This document shows, piece after piece, positions 31,003 through 40,560 of a DNA stretch of 64,000 nt (positions within the stretch are counted from its first letter, which is position 1; each line of letters begins with the position of its first letter). Made by a program: the position numbers and the translations under genes. The notes below the pieces were generated by a model. The model did not search any database. It worked only from the letters and a program-made list of their open reading frames with translations, and was not told where the DNA came from. The stretch comes from Clostridium sp. 'deep sea' (GTDB lineage Bacteria > Bacillota > UBA994 > PWPR01): assembly GCF_014931565.1 (NCBI RefSeq), contig NZ_CP063353.1:248001-312000 (forward strand), read 5' to 3'.

Positions 31003-32952
31003 ATGAAAATAGCATTAGCAGGAAACCCTAACTCAGGGAAAACAACTTTGTATAATGCAATAACAGGCAAGAATGAGTATGTTGGTAACTGGTCTGGAGT
31101 TACAGTTGATAAAAAAGAGGCAGATCTCAAGAGAAAATATAACTCTAAAGGCTTAAAAATTAGAGTAGTAGATTTGCCAGGGGCTTATTCTATTTCACCA
31201 TTTACGGGTGAAGAAAAAATTACTCGTGACTTTGTTTTAGATGAAAAGCCTGATGTAATAATAAATATTGTTGATGGAGCAAATTTTAGTAGGAGTTTGT
31301 TTTTTACAACCCAATTATTAGAACTTGGAATTCCTGTGGTAATTGCTTTAAATAAGAGTGATATTATTGCTCGTAGAGGCGACACGGTAGCCATTGATTT
31401 ACTTAGTAAAGAGCTAAAATGTAAGATTGTAGAAACTACAGCTACAACTGATAAAGGTTTATCTGAGTTAATTAACGAGGCAATAAAAATGGGCAGTGGA
31501 TCCCAAAAACAAATAGCACCAATAATTGATACTAAAGGTTCAGCAGATGCTGATATAGCAAGACAAAAGCATGTAGATAAGGTTCTTAAAAAATGCTTAG
31601 TGAAAAAAAGAGATGCTACTAAGGTTAATATATCTGATAAACTAGATAGAATTGTTGCAAATAAATGGCTTGGCTTACCTATTTTTATTTTAATTATGTG
31701 GGCAGTGTATGCAATATCTATTGGTGGTATAGGTGGATACTTTACAGGCTACTTAAATGATACTTTATTTGGTGAAATTGTACCCAATGCTGTTAACTCA
31801 TTTTTAGAAGGCTTAGCCGTTCACCCATTATTACAAGGATTAATAGTTGATGGTGTTATTGCAGGGGTAGGTGCTGTGTTAGGTTTCTTGCCACAGATTA
31901 TGATGTTATTCTTCTGCTTATCACTACTTGAAGATTGTGGCTATATGTCACGTGTTGCTGTTATTATGGATAGGTTCTTTAAAAAGTTTGGTTTATCTGG
32001 TAAATCAATTATTCCTATGATTGTTGGCTCTGGTTGTGCTATACCAGGAGTTATGGCAACTAGAACTATTGAGGATATTAATCAAAAAAGAATGACAGTT
32101 ATGCTTGCACCTTTTATACCTTGTAGTGCAAAGTTGCCTATAATAACATTATTTGCTGCGGTTTTCTTTCCAAATAAGTTATGGGTTGGACCATTAATGT
32201 ATTTACTAGCAATTCTTATGATTGCTATTGGTGGTATGTTACTAAAAAAATTGTTTGTGTGGGAAAACACTTCTCATTTTATAATGGAATTACCAGAGTA
32301 TAAAGTGCCTAGCTTACTACATGCCGTAGGTCAAATGTTTGATAAGGCAAAAGGTTTTATTTACAAAGCAACCACTATTGTATTAGTGTGTAACGCCTTT
32401 GTCTGGTTTGCACAGACTTATAATTGGGCCTTACAGCCTGTGGAACAAAACGTTAGTATTTTAGCATCAATAGGATCATTGATTGCCCCTATTTTAGTTC
32501 CATTAGGGTTTATGGGCTGGCAATTAGGAGCAGCCGCTGTTACAGGTTTTGTGGCCAAGGAAAACGTTGTTGGTACTTTTGCAGTATTATTAGCTGTATC
32601 AGAAAAAGCTTTACACTTACCAACTGGTCCTTTAGGTAGTTTCTTTACTCCAGTTACTGCCTTTGCCTATTTAGCTTTTAACTTGTTTACACCACCTTGT
32701 TTTGCAGCAATTGGTGCTATGAACTCAGAAATGGGCTCAAAAAAGTGGTTATGGAAAGGTTTGGCTTTTCAGTTTTCAGTAGGTTATTTAGTTGCAATGG
32801 TAATAACCCAAGTTGGTACTTTAGTGTTTTATGGTAAGGCTGCAGCAGGTTTAATTCCAGCTATAATTATTGCAGCTGTAACAGCAATATTCTTAGTATT
32901 TAAGATTAAAAAATCTAATATCCAAAGAGAAAAGGTTAATTTAGCAGCCTAA
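31003..32952 (+). CDS. feoB: FeoB ferrous-iron transporter
   Basis: The protein has 649 residues and GGAGG before ATG. The N-terminal GTPase has G1 GNPNSGKTTL, the switch region YVGNWSGVTVDKK, G3 DLPGAYS and G4 NKSD. The membrane part has Gate motifs with the conserved Cys in IVGSGCAIPGVMATRT and PFIPCSAKLPI, then FNLFTPPCFAAIGAM. It imports Fe2+ under low-iron, usually anoxic conditions. The length fits the shorter clostridial FeoB class. It lies between feoA and the Cys-rich peptide, with its stop overlapping the next start. Confidence 0.95.
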   Translation: MKIALAGNPNSGKTTLYNAITGKNEYVGNWSGVTVDKKEADLKRKYNSKGLKIRVVDLPGAYSISPFTGEEKITRDFVLDEKPDVIINIVDGANFSRSLFFTTQLLELGIPVVIALNKSDIIARRGDTVAIDLLSKELKCKIVETTATTDKGLSELINEAIKMGSGSQKQIAPIIDTKGSADADIARQKHVDKVLKKCLVKKRDATKVNISDKLDRIVANKWLGLPIFILIMWAVYAISIGGIGGYFTGYLNDTLFGEIVPNAVNSFLEGLAVHPLLQGLIVDGVIAGVGAVLGFLPQIMMLFFCLSLLEDCGYMSRVAVIMDRFFKKFGLSGKSIIPMIVGSGCAIPGVMATRTIEDINQKRMTVMLAPFIPCSAKLPIITLFAAVFFPNKLWVGPLMYLLAILMIAIGGMLLKKLFVWENTSHFIMELPEYKVPSLLHAVGQMFDKAKGFIYKATTIVLVCNAFVWFAQTYNWALQPVEQNVSILASIGSLIAPILVPLGFMGWQLGAAAVTGFVAKENVVGTFAVLLAVSEKALHLPTGPLGSFFTPVTAFAYLAFNLFTPPCFAAIGAMNSEMGSKKWLWKGLAFQFSVGYLVAMVITQVGTLVFYGKAAAGLIPAIIIAAVTAIFLVFKIKKSNIQREKVNLAA

Positions 32953-33095
32953 TGGGTACTTTTATTGTAGGCGTAATATTAGCTGGAATAATATTTTACG
33001 CCGCTAAAAGAGTTTGGCATGATATGAAAACCCCAGGCTGTGCAGGATGCTCAAGTTGCTCAATGAAAGATAAATGTAACAGTAAGCAGCAATAA
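32952..33095 (+). CDS. FeoB-associated Cys-rich membrane peptide
   Basis: A 47-residue ORF starts in the TAATG overlap with feoB. One membrane helix (TFIVGVILAGIIFYAAK) is followed by a cytoplasmic tail with CAGCSSC and a further Cys, matching the FeoB-associated Cys-rich family. Its role in Fe2+ uptake is unproven; iron transfer or anchoring is suggested. Translational coupling to feoB is clear. Confidence 0.85.
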   Translation: MGTFIVGVILAGIIFYAAKRVWHDMKTPGCAGCSSCSMKDKCNSKQQ

Positions 33096-33289
33096 TACGT
33101 TTTGCTTGCAAAACGTTACCCTATAGAGTTAAAATAATACGTTTTGCTTGCAAAACGTTACCCTATAGAGTTAAAATAATACGTTTTGCTTGCAAAACGT
33201 TACCCTATAGAGTTAAAATAATACGTTTTGCTTGCAAAACGTTACCCTATAGAGTTAAAATAATACGTTTTGCTTGCAAAACGTTACCT
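33092..33289 (+). repeat. Five 42-bp tandem repeats with a palindrome
   Basis: TACGTTTTGC begins at 33096, 33138, 33180, 33222 and 33264, an exact 42-base period. Each unit carries the palindrome ACGTTTTGC-TT-GCAAAACGT followed by TACCCTATAGAGTTAAAATAA (last copy partial). The copies appear identical. They lie between the last feo gene and its terminator, so they would be transcribed as five short hairpins. Role unknown: protein-binding array, RNA stabiliser or mobile repeat. Confidence 0.92.
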
Positions 33290-33312
33290 TAGAAATTTAT
33301 AATTATACAAGG

Positions 33313-33339
33313 CTGTCGCACAAAAGTGCGACAGTTTTT
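33313..33339 (+). terminator. feo operon terminator
   Basis: CTGTCGCAC/GTGCGACAG with a four-A loop, then five T. It follows the 42-bp repeat array. Confidence 0.85.
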
Positions 33340-33661
33340 AGTAATATAGTACTTTTTATATCGATAGAAATAAATATAAGGTTAGAACGTAATAATTTTT
33401 GCTCTACCTCAAAATATAATAAAATTAATCGCGCCCGTAGTGAATCACCTCTGTGTGATTCATTTGTAGTTTCATAAATAACACCATTATGTAAAATAAA
33501 CCTATATATAACAATATATTTAAATTAACCTTGTGAATTTTACGTAAAAAATGATATTCTATTATCAAGATGTTGGACATTATCAAGAAGGTTACTTAAA
33601 ATAGGGGTTCTCATTGCCTCTTTTATGTTGGTAATATTTAATAGACTTTATTTATAAACTA
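33340..33661. other. Intergenic region, no convincing gene
   Basis: AT-rich apart from CGCGCCCGTAG near 33430. An inverted repeat TGAATCAC-CTCTGT-GTGATTCA lies at 33441-33462. A 67-codon frame across the repeats and terminator has no ribosome site and is not believed. Confidence 0.4.
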
Positions 33662-33662
33662 A

Positions 33663-33688
33663 AAAGAAGGGCATAGATACCCTTCTTT
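33663..33688. terminator. Bidirectional terminator-like hairpin
   Basis: AAAGAAGGG/CCCTTCTTT with an eight-base loop. It has T-rich flanks on both strands and could end minus-strand typA read-through. Confidence 0.6.
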
Positions 33689-33723
33689 GTTTGTACATAC
33701 ATATAAAAAATGTAGCATTATCT

Positions 33724-33767
33724 AGCAAAAATACGTATCCTTTGGCAAATCCTTTTAAAGGATACGT
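33724..33767 (-). terminator. typA terminator
   Basis: On the minus strand, 11 bases after typA, ACGTATCCTTT pairs with AAAGGATACGT and is followed by ATTTTTGC. Confidence 0.75.
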
Positions 33768-33777
33768 AAGCTACTCT

Positions 33778-35595
33778 CTAGTTCTTACTTTTCTTCGCTT
33801 TAACCCTTTTATTTTTATCTAGTATTCTTTTACGTAATCTAATATTTCTAGGTGTCACTTCTACTAGTTCATCTTCGGCAATAAACTCAAGAGCCTGTTC
33901 AAGTGACATATCTGCTACAGGGACTAGTCTTACAGCATCATCTGCCCCTGAGGAACGTGTATTTGTTAACTGCTTCTTTTTACACACGTTTACATCCATG
34001 TCTTCTGAGCGGGCATTCTCGCCAACTATCATGCCTTCATAAACGTCTGTGCCTGGGGTAATAAATAGTCTGCCACGATCTTGGGCGTTATATAGACCAT
34101 ATCCTACAGCAGTACCTGGGTGAAAAGCTATTAATGAGCCACGTTGGCGTGATGGAATATCTCCTTTATAAGGAGCATAACCGTCAAAAATATGATTCAT
34201 AATTCCATTACCACGGGTATCAGTTAAAAACTGAGATCTGTAACCAATTAGGCCTCGAGCAGGTATTTTAAACTCAAGCTTCACGGTACTGTTAAGGTTA
34301 TTTTCTAAATTAATCATTTCACCTTTACGTTTTCCTAATGCCTCTATTACAATACCAGAGAATTGGTTTGGAACTTCTATGGTTACATGTTCCATAGGCT
34401 CACAGACCTTGCCATTAATAGTTTTCAAAATTACCTCTGGGCGAGAAACTGAAAACTCAAAACCCTCACGGCGCATAGTTTCAATTAAAATAGATAAATG
34501 TAATTCCCCTCTACCAGATACCTTGAATGTATCTGAAGTGGCTCCTTGATTTACACGTAGCGCTACATTAGATAATAACTCACGATTTAATCTGTCTTTA
34601 AGATGCCTACTGGTTACATATTCGCCATCTCTATTGGCAAATGGGCTATCATTAACATTAAAGTTCATAGAGATAGTAGGTTCATCAATCTTAATGAACG
34701 GTAATGGATCAATTTTATCTAGTGAACAAATTGTTTCACCAATATTTAACTCATCAGTTCCAGCAATTGCAACTATATCTCCTATTTTTGCTTCATCAAC
34801 CTCAACCTTTTTTAGTCCTTCAAAACTATAAAGTTTGGTAATTCTAAATGTAAAAGGTTCTCTTTCTGTTGAGCATAAAATAACATCTTGATTTTTCTTT
34901 ATTATACCTCTACTAATTTTACCAATACCCATTTTACCTACATATTTGTCATAGTCTATAGAAGAAAGTAAAAGCTGTAAGCCATCATCTTCTACTCCTT
35001 CGGGGGCTGGTACTTGATTAATTATCATATCAAATAGAGGCATAAGATCTTGATTTTTATGGGTTAACTCAAATTTAGCGAATCCATTTTTGGCTGAGGC
35101 ATAAATCACGGGAAAATCTAATTGATGATCATCAGCACCTAAGTCTAAAAACAACTCAAAAACTTGGTCAACAACCTCTTCACATCTTGCCTCTGGCCTG
35201 TCGATTTTGTTTATTACTACAACAGGTTTAATTCCTGATTCTAAAGCTTTTTTTAGTACAAATCTAGTTTGGGGCATCGGTCCCTCAAAGGCATCAACTA
35301 ACAGTAAAACACCCTCAACCATTCTCATAATTCGTTCAACTTCGCCACCAAAGTCAGCATGACCTGGGGTGTCAATAATGTTTATTTTAATGTCATTATA
35401 AGTAACTGACGTATTTTTAGACAGTATTGTAATTCCACGTTCTCTCTCTAAGTCATTAGAATCCATCATACGCTCATTAGTAGTTTCGTTATCTCTAAAT
35501 GTTCCGCTCTGTTTGAGCATTTCATCTACTAATGTAGTTTTGCCATGATCAACGTGGGCAATAATTGCTATATTTCTTAAATGCTTTTGAATCAT
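33778..35595 (-). CDS. typA: TypA/BipA translational GTPase
   Basis: The protein has 605 residues and GGAGGAAG before ATG. G1 is AHVDHGKTTLVDEML, the switch has RERGITI, G3 is DTPGHADFGGEVER and G4 is NKIDRPEA. EF-G-like domains follow, including the typical KRKGEMINL and ARGLIGYRSQFLTDTRGNGIM of TypA. It binds the 70S ribosome and aids 50S assembly and stress adaptation. The length is normal and no residues are lost. It is transcribed alone, divergent from the DtxR-type gene. Confidence 0.96.
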   Translation of the reverse strand: MIQKHLRNIAIIAHVDHGKTTLVDEMLKQSGTFRDNETTNERMMDSNDLERERGITILSKNTSVTYNDIKINIIDTPGHADFGGEVERIMRMVEGVLLLVDAFEGPMPQTRFVLKKALESGIKPVVVINKIDRPEARCEEVVDQVFELFLDLGADDHQLDFPVIYASAKNGFAKFELTHKNQDLMPLFDMIINQVPAPEGVEDDGLQLLLSSIDYDKYVGKMGIGKISRGIIKKNQDVILCSTEREPFTFRITKLYSFEGLKKVEVDEAKIGDIVAIAGTDELNIGETICSLDKIDPLPFIKIDEPTISMNFNVNDSPFANRDGEYVTSRHLKDRLNRELLSNVALRVNQGATSDTFKVSGRGELHLSILIETMRREGFEFSVSRPEVILKTINGKVCEPMEHVTIEVPNQFSGIVIEALGKRKGEMINLENNLNSTVKLEFKIPARGLIGYRSQFLTDTRGNGIMNHIFDGYAPYKGDIPSRQRGSLIAFHPGTAVGYGLYNAQDRGRLFITPGTDVYEGMIVGENARSEDMDVNVCKKKQLTNTRSSGADDAVRLVPVADMSLEQALEFIAEDELVEVTPRNIRLRKRILDKNKRVKAKKSKN

Positions 35596-35743
35596 AATCT
35601 ATCTTCCTCCATGCCATTTTGACAACGCACTATTTTACCATACAATTGTGCAATAAACAATTAGTATTGAACAAAAAAAGTTATTACCATAATGTTTGAG
35701 TTGTTTTTTAGTAGTTTAACACCTATAAATGTTTAAAATACAA

Positions 35744-35791
35744 TTGACTTATATATCTATTAAAGGTAAAATGTTAGTTAGTACTAACTTA
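35744..35791 (+). promoter_or_regulatory. Promoter and DtxR/IdeR-type operator
   Basis: TTGACT (35744), a 17-base spacer and TAAAAT (35767-35772) form the promoter. TTAGTTAGTACTAACTTA (35774-35791) lies over the start site; its central 14 bases are a perfect palindrome. It resembles the TTAGGTTAG-type boxes of metal-dependent DtxR/IdeR repressors, so the following DtxR-type gene is probably self-repressed. Confidence 0.7.
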
Positions 35792-35820
35792 TAATTGTTT
35801 TTGTGAAAGTGGGTTAAGTA

Positions 35821-36201
35821 ATGAACAAAGTTATCACAGCTTCTATGCAAGATTACCTAGAGGTTATTTTAAATTTAAATGATTATGAAGAGGCTGTAAG
35901 AGTGACTGATATAGCTAAAAAATTAGATATTGCCAAAGCCAGTGTAAATCAATCTATTAATAAACTTAAAAAGCTAGGTTTGGTAAAACATGAGGTATAT
36001 GGCCCTGTAGAACTTACTGAAAAAGGAAGAAAAGTGGCTGAAGATGTAAGAATGAGGCATAATAAGCTTTATAATTTTTTAGTAAATATATTAGGTGTAG
36101 ATTCCCAAACTGCCGAAAAAGATGCCTGTTTAATGGAACATGTAGTAAGTGAGCAAACTATGATTAGGTTAACTGAGTTTTTAATAAAGACTGAAAAATA
36201 A
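35821..36201 (+). CDS. DtxR/MntR-family metal-dependent repressor
   Basis: The 126-residue protein has an N-terminal winged helix (QDYLEVILNL, then VRVTDIAKKLDIAKASVNQSINKLKKLGLV). A dimerisation domain has the metal-site pattern RHNKLYNFL and KDACLMEHVVSE. The SH3-like domain of full DtxR is absent, as in MntR. The Cys-Met-Glu-His set resembles DtxR/IdeR iron sites more than MntR (inference). It would bind the palindrome in its own promoter when loaded with Fe2+ or Mn2+. It precedes the DUF2325 gene by about 55 bases. Confidence 0.87.
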   Translation: MNKVITASMQDYLEVILNLNDYEEAVRVTDIAKKLDIAKASVNQSINKLKKLGLVKHEVYGPVELTEKGRKVAEDVRMRHNKLYNFLVNILGVDSQTAEKDACLMEHVVSEQTMIRLTEFLIKTEK

Positions 36202-36256
36202 GCAGTTTTTTTACCCAATAAGTTAGGCTTAGCTAACAATGAGAGGGGTTGTGATA

Positions 36257-36553
36257 GTGAGTATTGTTTTAGTTGGTGGTCATGAACGTATGCACATGGA
36301 GTACAAGGATATAGGTAACAAATTAGGACACAAAATAAAAGTCTTTACCAAAATGCCAGCACGGTTTGAAAAAGTAATTGGGAAACCAGATGTAATGGTT
36401 TTATTTACTAGCACAGTATCACACAAAATGGTAGCTATAGCTACTAAAGAAGCTAAGAGGAAAAATATACCCATTATTCGTAGCCATAGTAGTAGCGGTA
36501 CTTCATTAGAAAATGCTCTATTACAACTTAACAGTTTAATGGCGGCAGATTAA
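36257..36553 (+). CDS. DUF2325 family protein
   Basis: The likely start is GTG 36257, nine bases after AGAGGGG, giving MSIVLVGGHERM and 98 residues; the ATG at 36239 has no ribosome site. IVLVGGHERM near the N-terminus, DVMVLFTSTVSHKM in the middle and IIRSHSSSGTSLENAL at the end are typical of DUF2325, a small Rossmann-like family of unknown function. Its conserved His/Ser residues could bind a metal or nucleotide. The position behind a metal-responsive repressor hints at a metal-linked role (inference). Confidence 0.75.
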   Translation: MSIVLVGGHERMHMEYKDIGNKLGHKIKVFTKMPARFEKVIGKPDVMVLFTSTVSHKMVAIATKEAKRKNIPIIRSHSSSGTSLENALLQLNSLMAAD

Positions 36554-36723
36554 ATTAATTTATTTAGTCATTACCTAAATTATAACCCACTATTAAGGAC
36601 TATAGTATTAAAGATTTGATAACGAACAATGGGTTTAAAATAATTACTGACAAGTTTTTAAGTACTATAAATTTCAATTAAAATTATAGCAGTGATAACT
36701 AATTGTTTATATTTTAATAATCG
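36554..36723. other. Short intergenic region before the IS element
   Basis: AT-rich sequence with imperfect inverted repeats (TATAACCCA ... TGGGTTTA) that may act as a weak terminator for the DUF2325 gene. Nothing else is visible. Confidence 0.3.
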
Positions 36724-36773
36724 GGGGTTGTCGTGAAATAGGAATTTTAGCCCCTAAAAACAAGAAGTAATAA

Positions 36774-36824
36774 AAACCTGCTAGGTATAACACTAAAGAA
36801 CAGTGTACATGACCTAGTAGGTTT
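36774..36824 (-). terminator. Transposase-gene terminator inside the IS
   Basis: On the minus strand AAACCTACTAGGT and ACCTAGCAGGTTT can pair and are followed by TTTATT. It lies after the transposase stop. Confidence 0.55.
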
Positions 36825-36898
36825 CTTATTTTATGGTCTAATATTGAATTTTGGGTATAACAAATAAAGGTACAGTGGCTAAAGAGAAGCTTTTTCAA

Positions 36899-38646
36899 TT
36901 AAGCAACATTACCTACTGTTTTACCTTCATATTTATGTAATTTACCATTTTGAAAACGATGGTATTTATTAATATTTCTAGAGAAAACATATAATAGAAA
37001 CTGTTTATACACTTTTTCTGAAGAGCGGTAATTAAAGCGTCTAAATTTCTGATTGCCTTTTATATCTCCAAAGTGACCTTCCGTTTGGATTGAGCGTATT
37101 TGTCTATTTAAGATACCTTTCTCACTTTGTATATTAGTATATGAGTTCTTTTTTAAGGTCTCCCATAGTTCATTAACTTTCATAATTTTATTTTTATGAG
37201 CATGTTTTTCTTCATTATATTTATATAAACACTGTGGTTTGAGATGACAGCCATTACAATCATCACAGGCATAAACCTCAAAGGTTTTTGTGTATCCATT
37301 TTCTTTATGTTTTTCACTATGACTATGTAAAAGCTTGCGGTTATTATGACAAATATAATAAGGTTTTTCACAATCTACTTTTTTCATGTTATAGTGTTTT
37401 CCGATATTTTGAAAATAGGCTCTTGTTTTCATCTTCTCATGTTCTTGTAGTTTTATAAAACTTTGTATTTTACGTTCATGTAAGTAAATTAGGTTTTTTT
37501 CACTACAATAGCCACTATCTGTAGTTGTCCCATCTGGATAATATCCAAAATGTGTTTTATGTTTATTAAGTAATGGGATAAGGGTATTATAGTCTGTTCG
37601 GTCATTACTGATGTAACTATGAATAATAAAGTAATTTTCTACAGCTATCTGAACATTATATGCTGGTTTTAATTGCCCATTTTTCATGTGGTCATCTTTC
37701 ATTCTCATAAAGGTTGCTTCAATATCTGTTTTAGAGTAGCTATTACGGTCAGTTCCCATAATCTTAAAATGTGTTTTGTATTTTAGTAATTGCTTACTAT
37801 AGGTTTCTAGTTGCTCATATAGCTTTTGAAGCTCATTTTTTGGTTTACCTTTACCACTTGTGAAGGTAATTCCTTCTCCCTTAGCTATTTTTATAAGATT
37901 AGCTTGTAATTTTAATAGCTTGATCGGTGAGGTATTGTCAATTTCTATGATAGTGTTATTTGATCTTTTCTTTTGCCCTTTATTCTTGCGTTTACGATTT
38001 TGGGCAATTATTTTTTTTACTTTGTCTATTCCCTGAATACTAAACATAATGGTATCTGCCAATTTGTATTTTTGGTCATAGCCACCATTTTTAATAAAGA
38101 TGTTATATCTTGTATATAAGTTATCTATGTTATCTAATAGCCCTGCTAAGTGATAGTTAATACTACCTCGCCAAACAAATGTATAACGATTAGCATTTGC
38201 CTCTATTTTAGTTCCATCTATATACAATTGCTTTAGAGTAACATAGTTTTCTTTTTGCAATGTTCTTATAAATTGATAATGTAAGTCTTCTAATATTTCA
38301 ACTGTCAATTTATTATTGAAGAACTGATAAAAAGCATCTCGCTTTGGAGTCTCCCCTTAGTTAGCGATATATATACTATATCTCGTTCACATAATTCTAC
38401 TATTTTATCTACCGAACTTACTCCTTGCATGTTCGCATACACCATAACTGCATACATCATTATTGGATTATAGCCTTTTCTTCCTCTATTTTTATATCTA
38501 GCTAACAGGCTAGTATAGTTTAATTCCTCCAATATTTTTATTAAGGTATAGACTGGGTCATTGGCTGGCAATCCTATTTCTGATAGTTTGAAGTTTATTT
38601 TTAGTTGTCCTTTTTTGAAAAATTGATTATAATATTCTTGTTTCAT
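36899..38646 (-). pseudogene. IS1182-family DDE transposase, frameshifted
   Basis: The N-terminal frame (38646-38305) carries the DUF772-like domain (ARYKNRGRKGYNPIMMYAVM ... ISLTKG). It then leaves the family sequence. Reading one frame over from about 38355 continues TPKRDAFYQFFNNKL directly into TVEILEDLHYQF and the DDE domain (YIDGTKIEANANRYTFVWRG; later TDSGYCSEKNL; CNGCHLKPQC near the end). The lesion is the gain or loss of a base around 38345-38356. As this family normally uses one frame, I take it as inactivated. Programmed frameshifting is the less likely alternative. Confidence 0.85.
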
Positions 38647-38780
38647 GTGTAGTTACATTATACAATGTAGCGGGAACGAGATGGTCTTTTTTGACCATCT
38701 TTTTTCTTTTCATATTAAAATAAGCAACTCTACTCTTTCGAGTATTGTTGCTTTTTAGGATTGTATTTCCCGACAACCCC

Positions 38781-38995
38781 TTAGTTTATATGTTTTATTT
38801 ACTAAATAACAGATATTATATTTATCTTGCCATAGGGAAATATATGTAGTAGAAATCTCTGCTTAGTAAAATATAATAGTATTTTAAGGTGTTTTATATT
38901 GAAACTTATAGATGTGTTATGATATAAATAAAGTTACCAATAATTTTAGATAAAAAAAAGATAAATATAGAATTATTAGTATAAGGAGTTGCAAA
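38781..38995. other. Intergenic region before cls
   Basis: AT-rich, with several possible -10 boxes (for example TATGATATAAAT near 38918). It presumably holds the cls promoter, but no certain -35 is visible. Confidence 0.3.
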
Positions 38996-40549
38996 ATGAA
39001 AAAGGTAACTAGAAAGATATTAATAATATTAGGTACAGCAATTGCGATAGTATTGCTGGTAGCAATATTATTTTCATTATATAATGTAAACTTTTTAGAA
39101 ACAGATTTATATAGGTCTATTGCTAAGTCGTTTAGTTTTATTTTTTGGTTTAATATAATACTCATCGCTTTATTCATTTTCTTTGAAAACCGCAATCCAT
39201 CTAGAACTTGGGCCTGGTTATTAGTACTATTTGCTGTACCATGGTTAGGTTTTATATTATACATACTTTTAGGAAGAAATACATTTAAAAGACGTAGAGT
39301 AAAACAAAAGCAGAAGAGTGATAAAGAAAGAATGAATTATTTTGTGCAATATCAATCAGATATTTTTAGTGAAGTAGATATATTTCCTAGTGACAAGCTA
39401 TTAAATAATAAGTTAATTAACTTGTTGCTAAAAAATTCAGAGGCACTCTTTACAGTAAATAATTCCGTAAAAGTATTAACAAATGGTAAAGAAAAATTTC
39501 CTGAAATGATAAAAGACCTTGAAAATGCCAAACACCATATTCATTTAGAGTATTTTATCATTAAAAATGACAATATTGGCAATAAAATAAAAGATATTTT
39601 AATAAAAAAAGCTCAGGAAGGGCTTGAAGTGAGGTTAATGTATGACTCAGTAGGATGCTGGCATCTTGGTAAGAAGTATGTAAGAGATTTAGAGGATGCT
39701 GGTGTAGAAACCTATGCTTTTTTTCCAGTATTGCTTCCTATCCTTTCAGAAGAGCTTAATTACCGTAATCATCGAAAAATATTGGTAATTGACGGTAGCA
39801 TAGGATACGTAGGTGGTCTAAACATTGGAGATGAGTACCTTGGAAAAAAGCGCCTAGGATTTTGGAGAGATACCCATCTTAAAATACAAGGAGAAGCTGT
39901 TCAAGGTCTACAGCGCATATTTTTAAATGATTGGGCCTTTGTTTCTAAAGAAAACATTAGTGAAACAAAGCAGTATTTGCCTATAAATAAAGAGTATGGC
40001 AGTAGTATGATTCAAATAACATCTTCAGGACCTGATTCTGATTGGTTTGCTATTCATCAGGCATATTTCACTATGATTAATTGTGCAAAAAAAAGTATAT
40101 GGATAACAACCCCTTATTTTGTTCCAGATGATGGTATAATGATGGGTTTAAAAACAGCAGCGCTAAGTGGTATTGATGTGCGAATTATTATCCCAAATAA
40201 ACCAGATCACTTTTTTGTTTACTGGGCTACCCAAGATAATATAGAAGAGTTATTAGAGGCTGGAGTGAAGGTTTATCAATATCACAATGGTTTTGTTCAT
40301 TCAAAACTTATTATAGTAGATGGTAATTGTGCTTCTGTAGGTACAGCTAATTTTGATGTAAGATCATTTCAAATTAATTTTGAAGTAAATGCATTTTTAT
40401 ATGATGTAGAGGTTATAAAAATACTAGAGAAGGACTTTAACAAAGACATTAATCATAGCCAAGAAATAGAATTGGAAACATTTAGAACACGAAAATGGTA
40501 TCGTAAATTTTTAGAAGCCACTGCAAGATTAGTATCACCATTACAATAA
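38996..40549 (+). CDS. cls: Cardiolipin synthase
   Basis: This 517-residue protein starts after AAGGAG. Two N-terminal membrane helices (about 8-27 and 42-62) and the PLDc_N segment RTWAWLLVLFAVPWLGFILY precede two phospholipase D motifs. These are NHRKILVIDGSIGYVGG (about residue 260) and HSKLIIVDGNCASVGTANFD (about residue 435). The enzyme joins two phosphatidylglycerol molecules into cardiolipin at the inner membrane. The length is typical of bacterial Cls. The CoA-binding protein gene follows after 11 bases, indicating an operon. Confidence 0.93.
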   Translation: MKKVTRKILIILGTAIAIVLLVAILFSLYNVNFLETDLYRSIAKSFSFIFWFNIILIALFIFFENRNPSRTWAWLLVLFAVPWLGFILYILLGRNTFKRRRVKQKQKSDKERMNYFVQYQSDIFSEVDIFPSDKLLNNKLINLLLKNSEALFTVNNSVKVLTNGKEKFPEMIKDLENAKHHIHLEYFIIKNDNIGNKIKDILIKKAQEGLEVRLMYDSVGCWHLGKKYVRDLEDAGVETYAFFPVLLPILSEELNYRNHRKILVIDGSIGYVGGLNIGDEYLGKKRLGFWRDTHLKIQGEAVQGLQRIFLNDWAFVSKENISETKQYLPINKEYGSSMIQITSSGPDSDWFAIHQAYFTMINCAKKSIWITTPYFVPDDGIMMGLKTAALSGIDVRIIIPNKPDHFFVYWATQDNIEELLEAGVKVYQYHNGFVHSKLIIVDGNCASVGTANFDVRSFQINFEVNAFLYDVEVIKILEKDFNKDINHSQEIELETFRTRKWYRKFLEATARLVSPLQ

Positions 40550-40560
40550 GGAGAAAGTAT

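Larger units (their letters stand above)
36724..38780 (-). mobile_element. IS1182-like insertion sequence, ~2.06 kb
   Basis: Terminal inverted repeats GGGGTTGTCGTGAAATA (left) and GGGGTTGTCGGGAAATA (right, reverse strand) differ at one of 17 bases. They enclose one minus-strand transposase gene in two frames. Flanking bases (ATCG left, TTAG right) show no target duplication, so the copy is old or rearranged. Inside the right end, hairpins with T runs at 38679-38706 and 38722-38755 point outward. A -10 TATAAT (38662-38657, minus) lies before the transposase. Confidence 0.87.

Noticed and set aside
33092-33289. Possible CRISPR array
   Set aside because: The whole 42-bp unit, spacer included, is identical, and no cas genes are near. 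It is a tandem repeat.
33274-33477. 67-codon ORF on the plus strand
   Set aside because: It runs through the last 42-bp repeat and the feo terminator, with no ribosome site and no resemblance to a family.
38305-38360. Programmed frameshift in the transposase
   Set aside because: No A6G- or A7-type slippery run was seen at the junction, and IS1182 transposases usually use one frame. A mutation is simpler.
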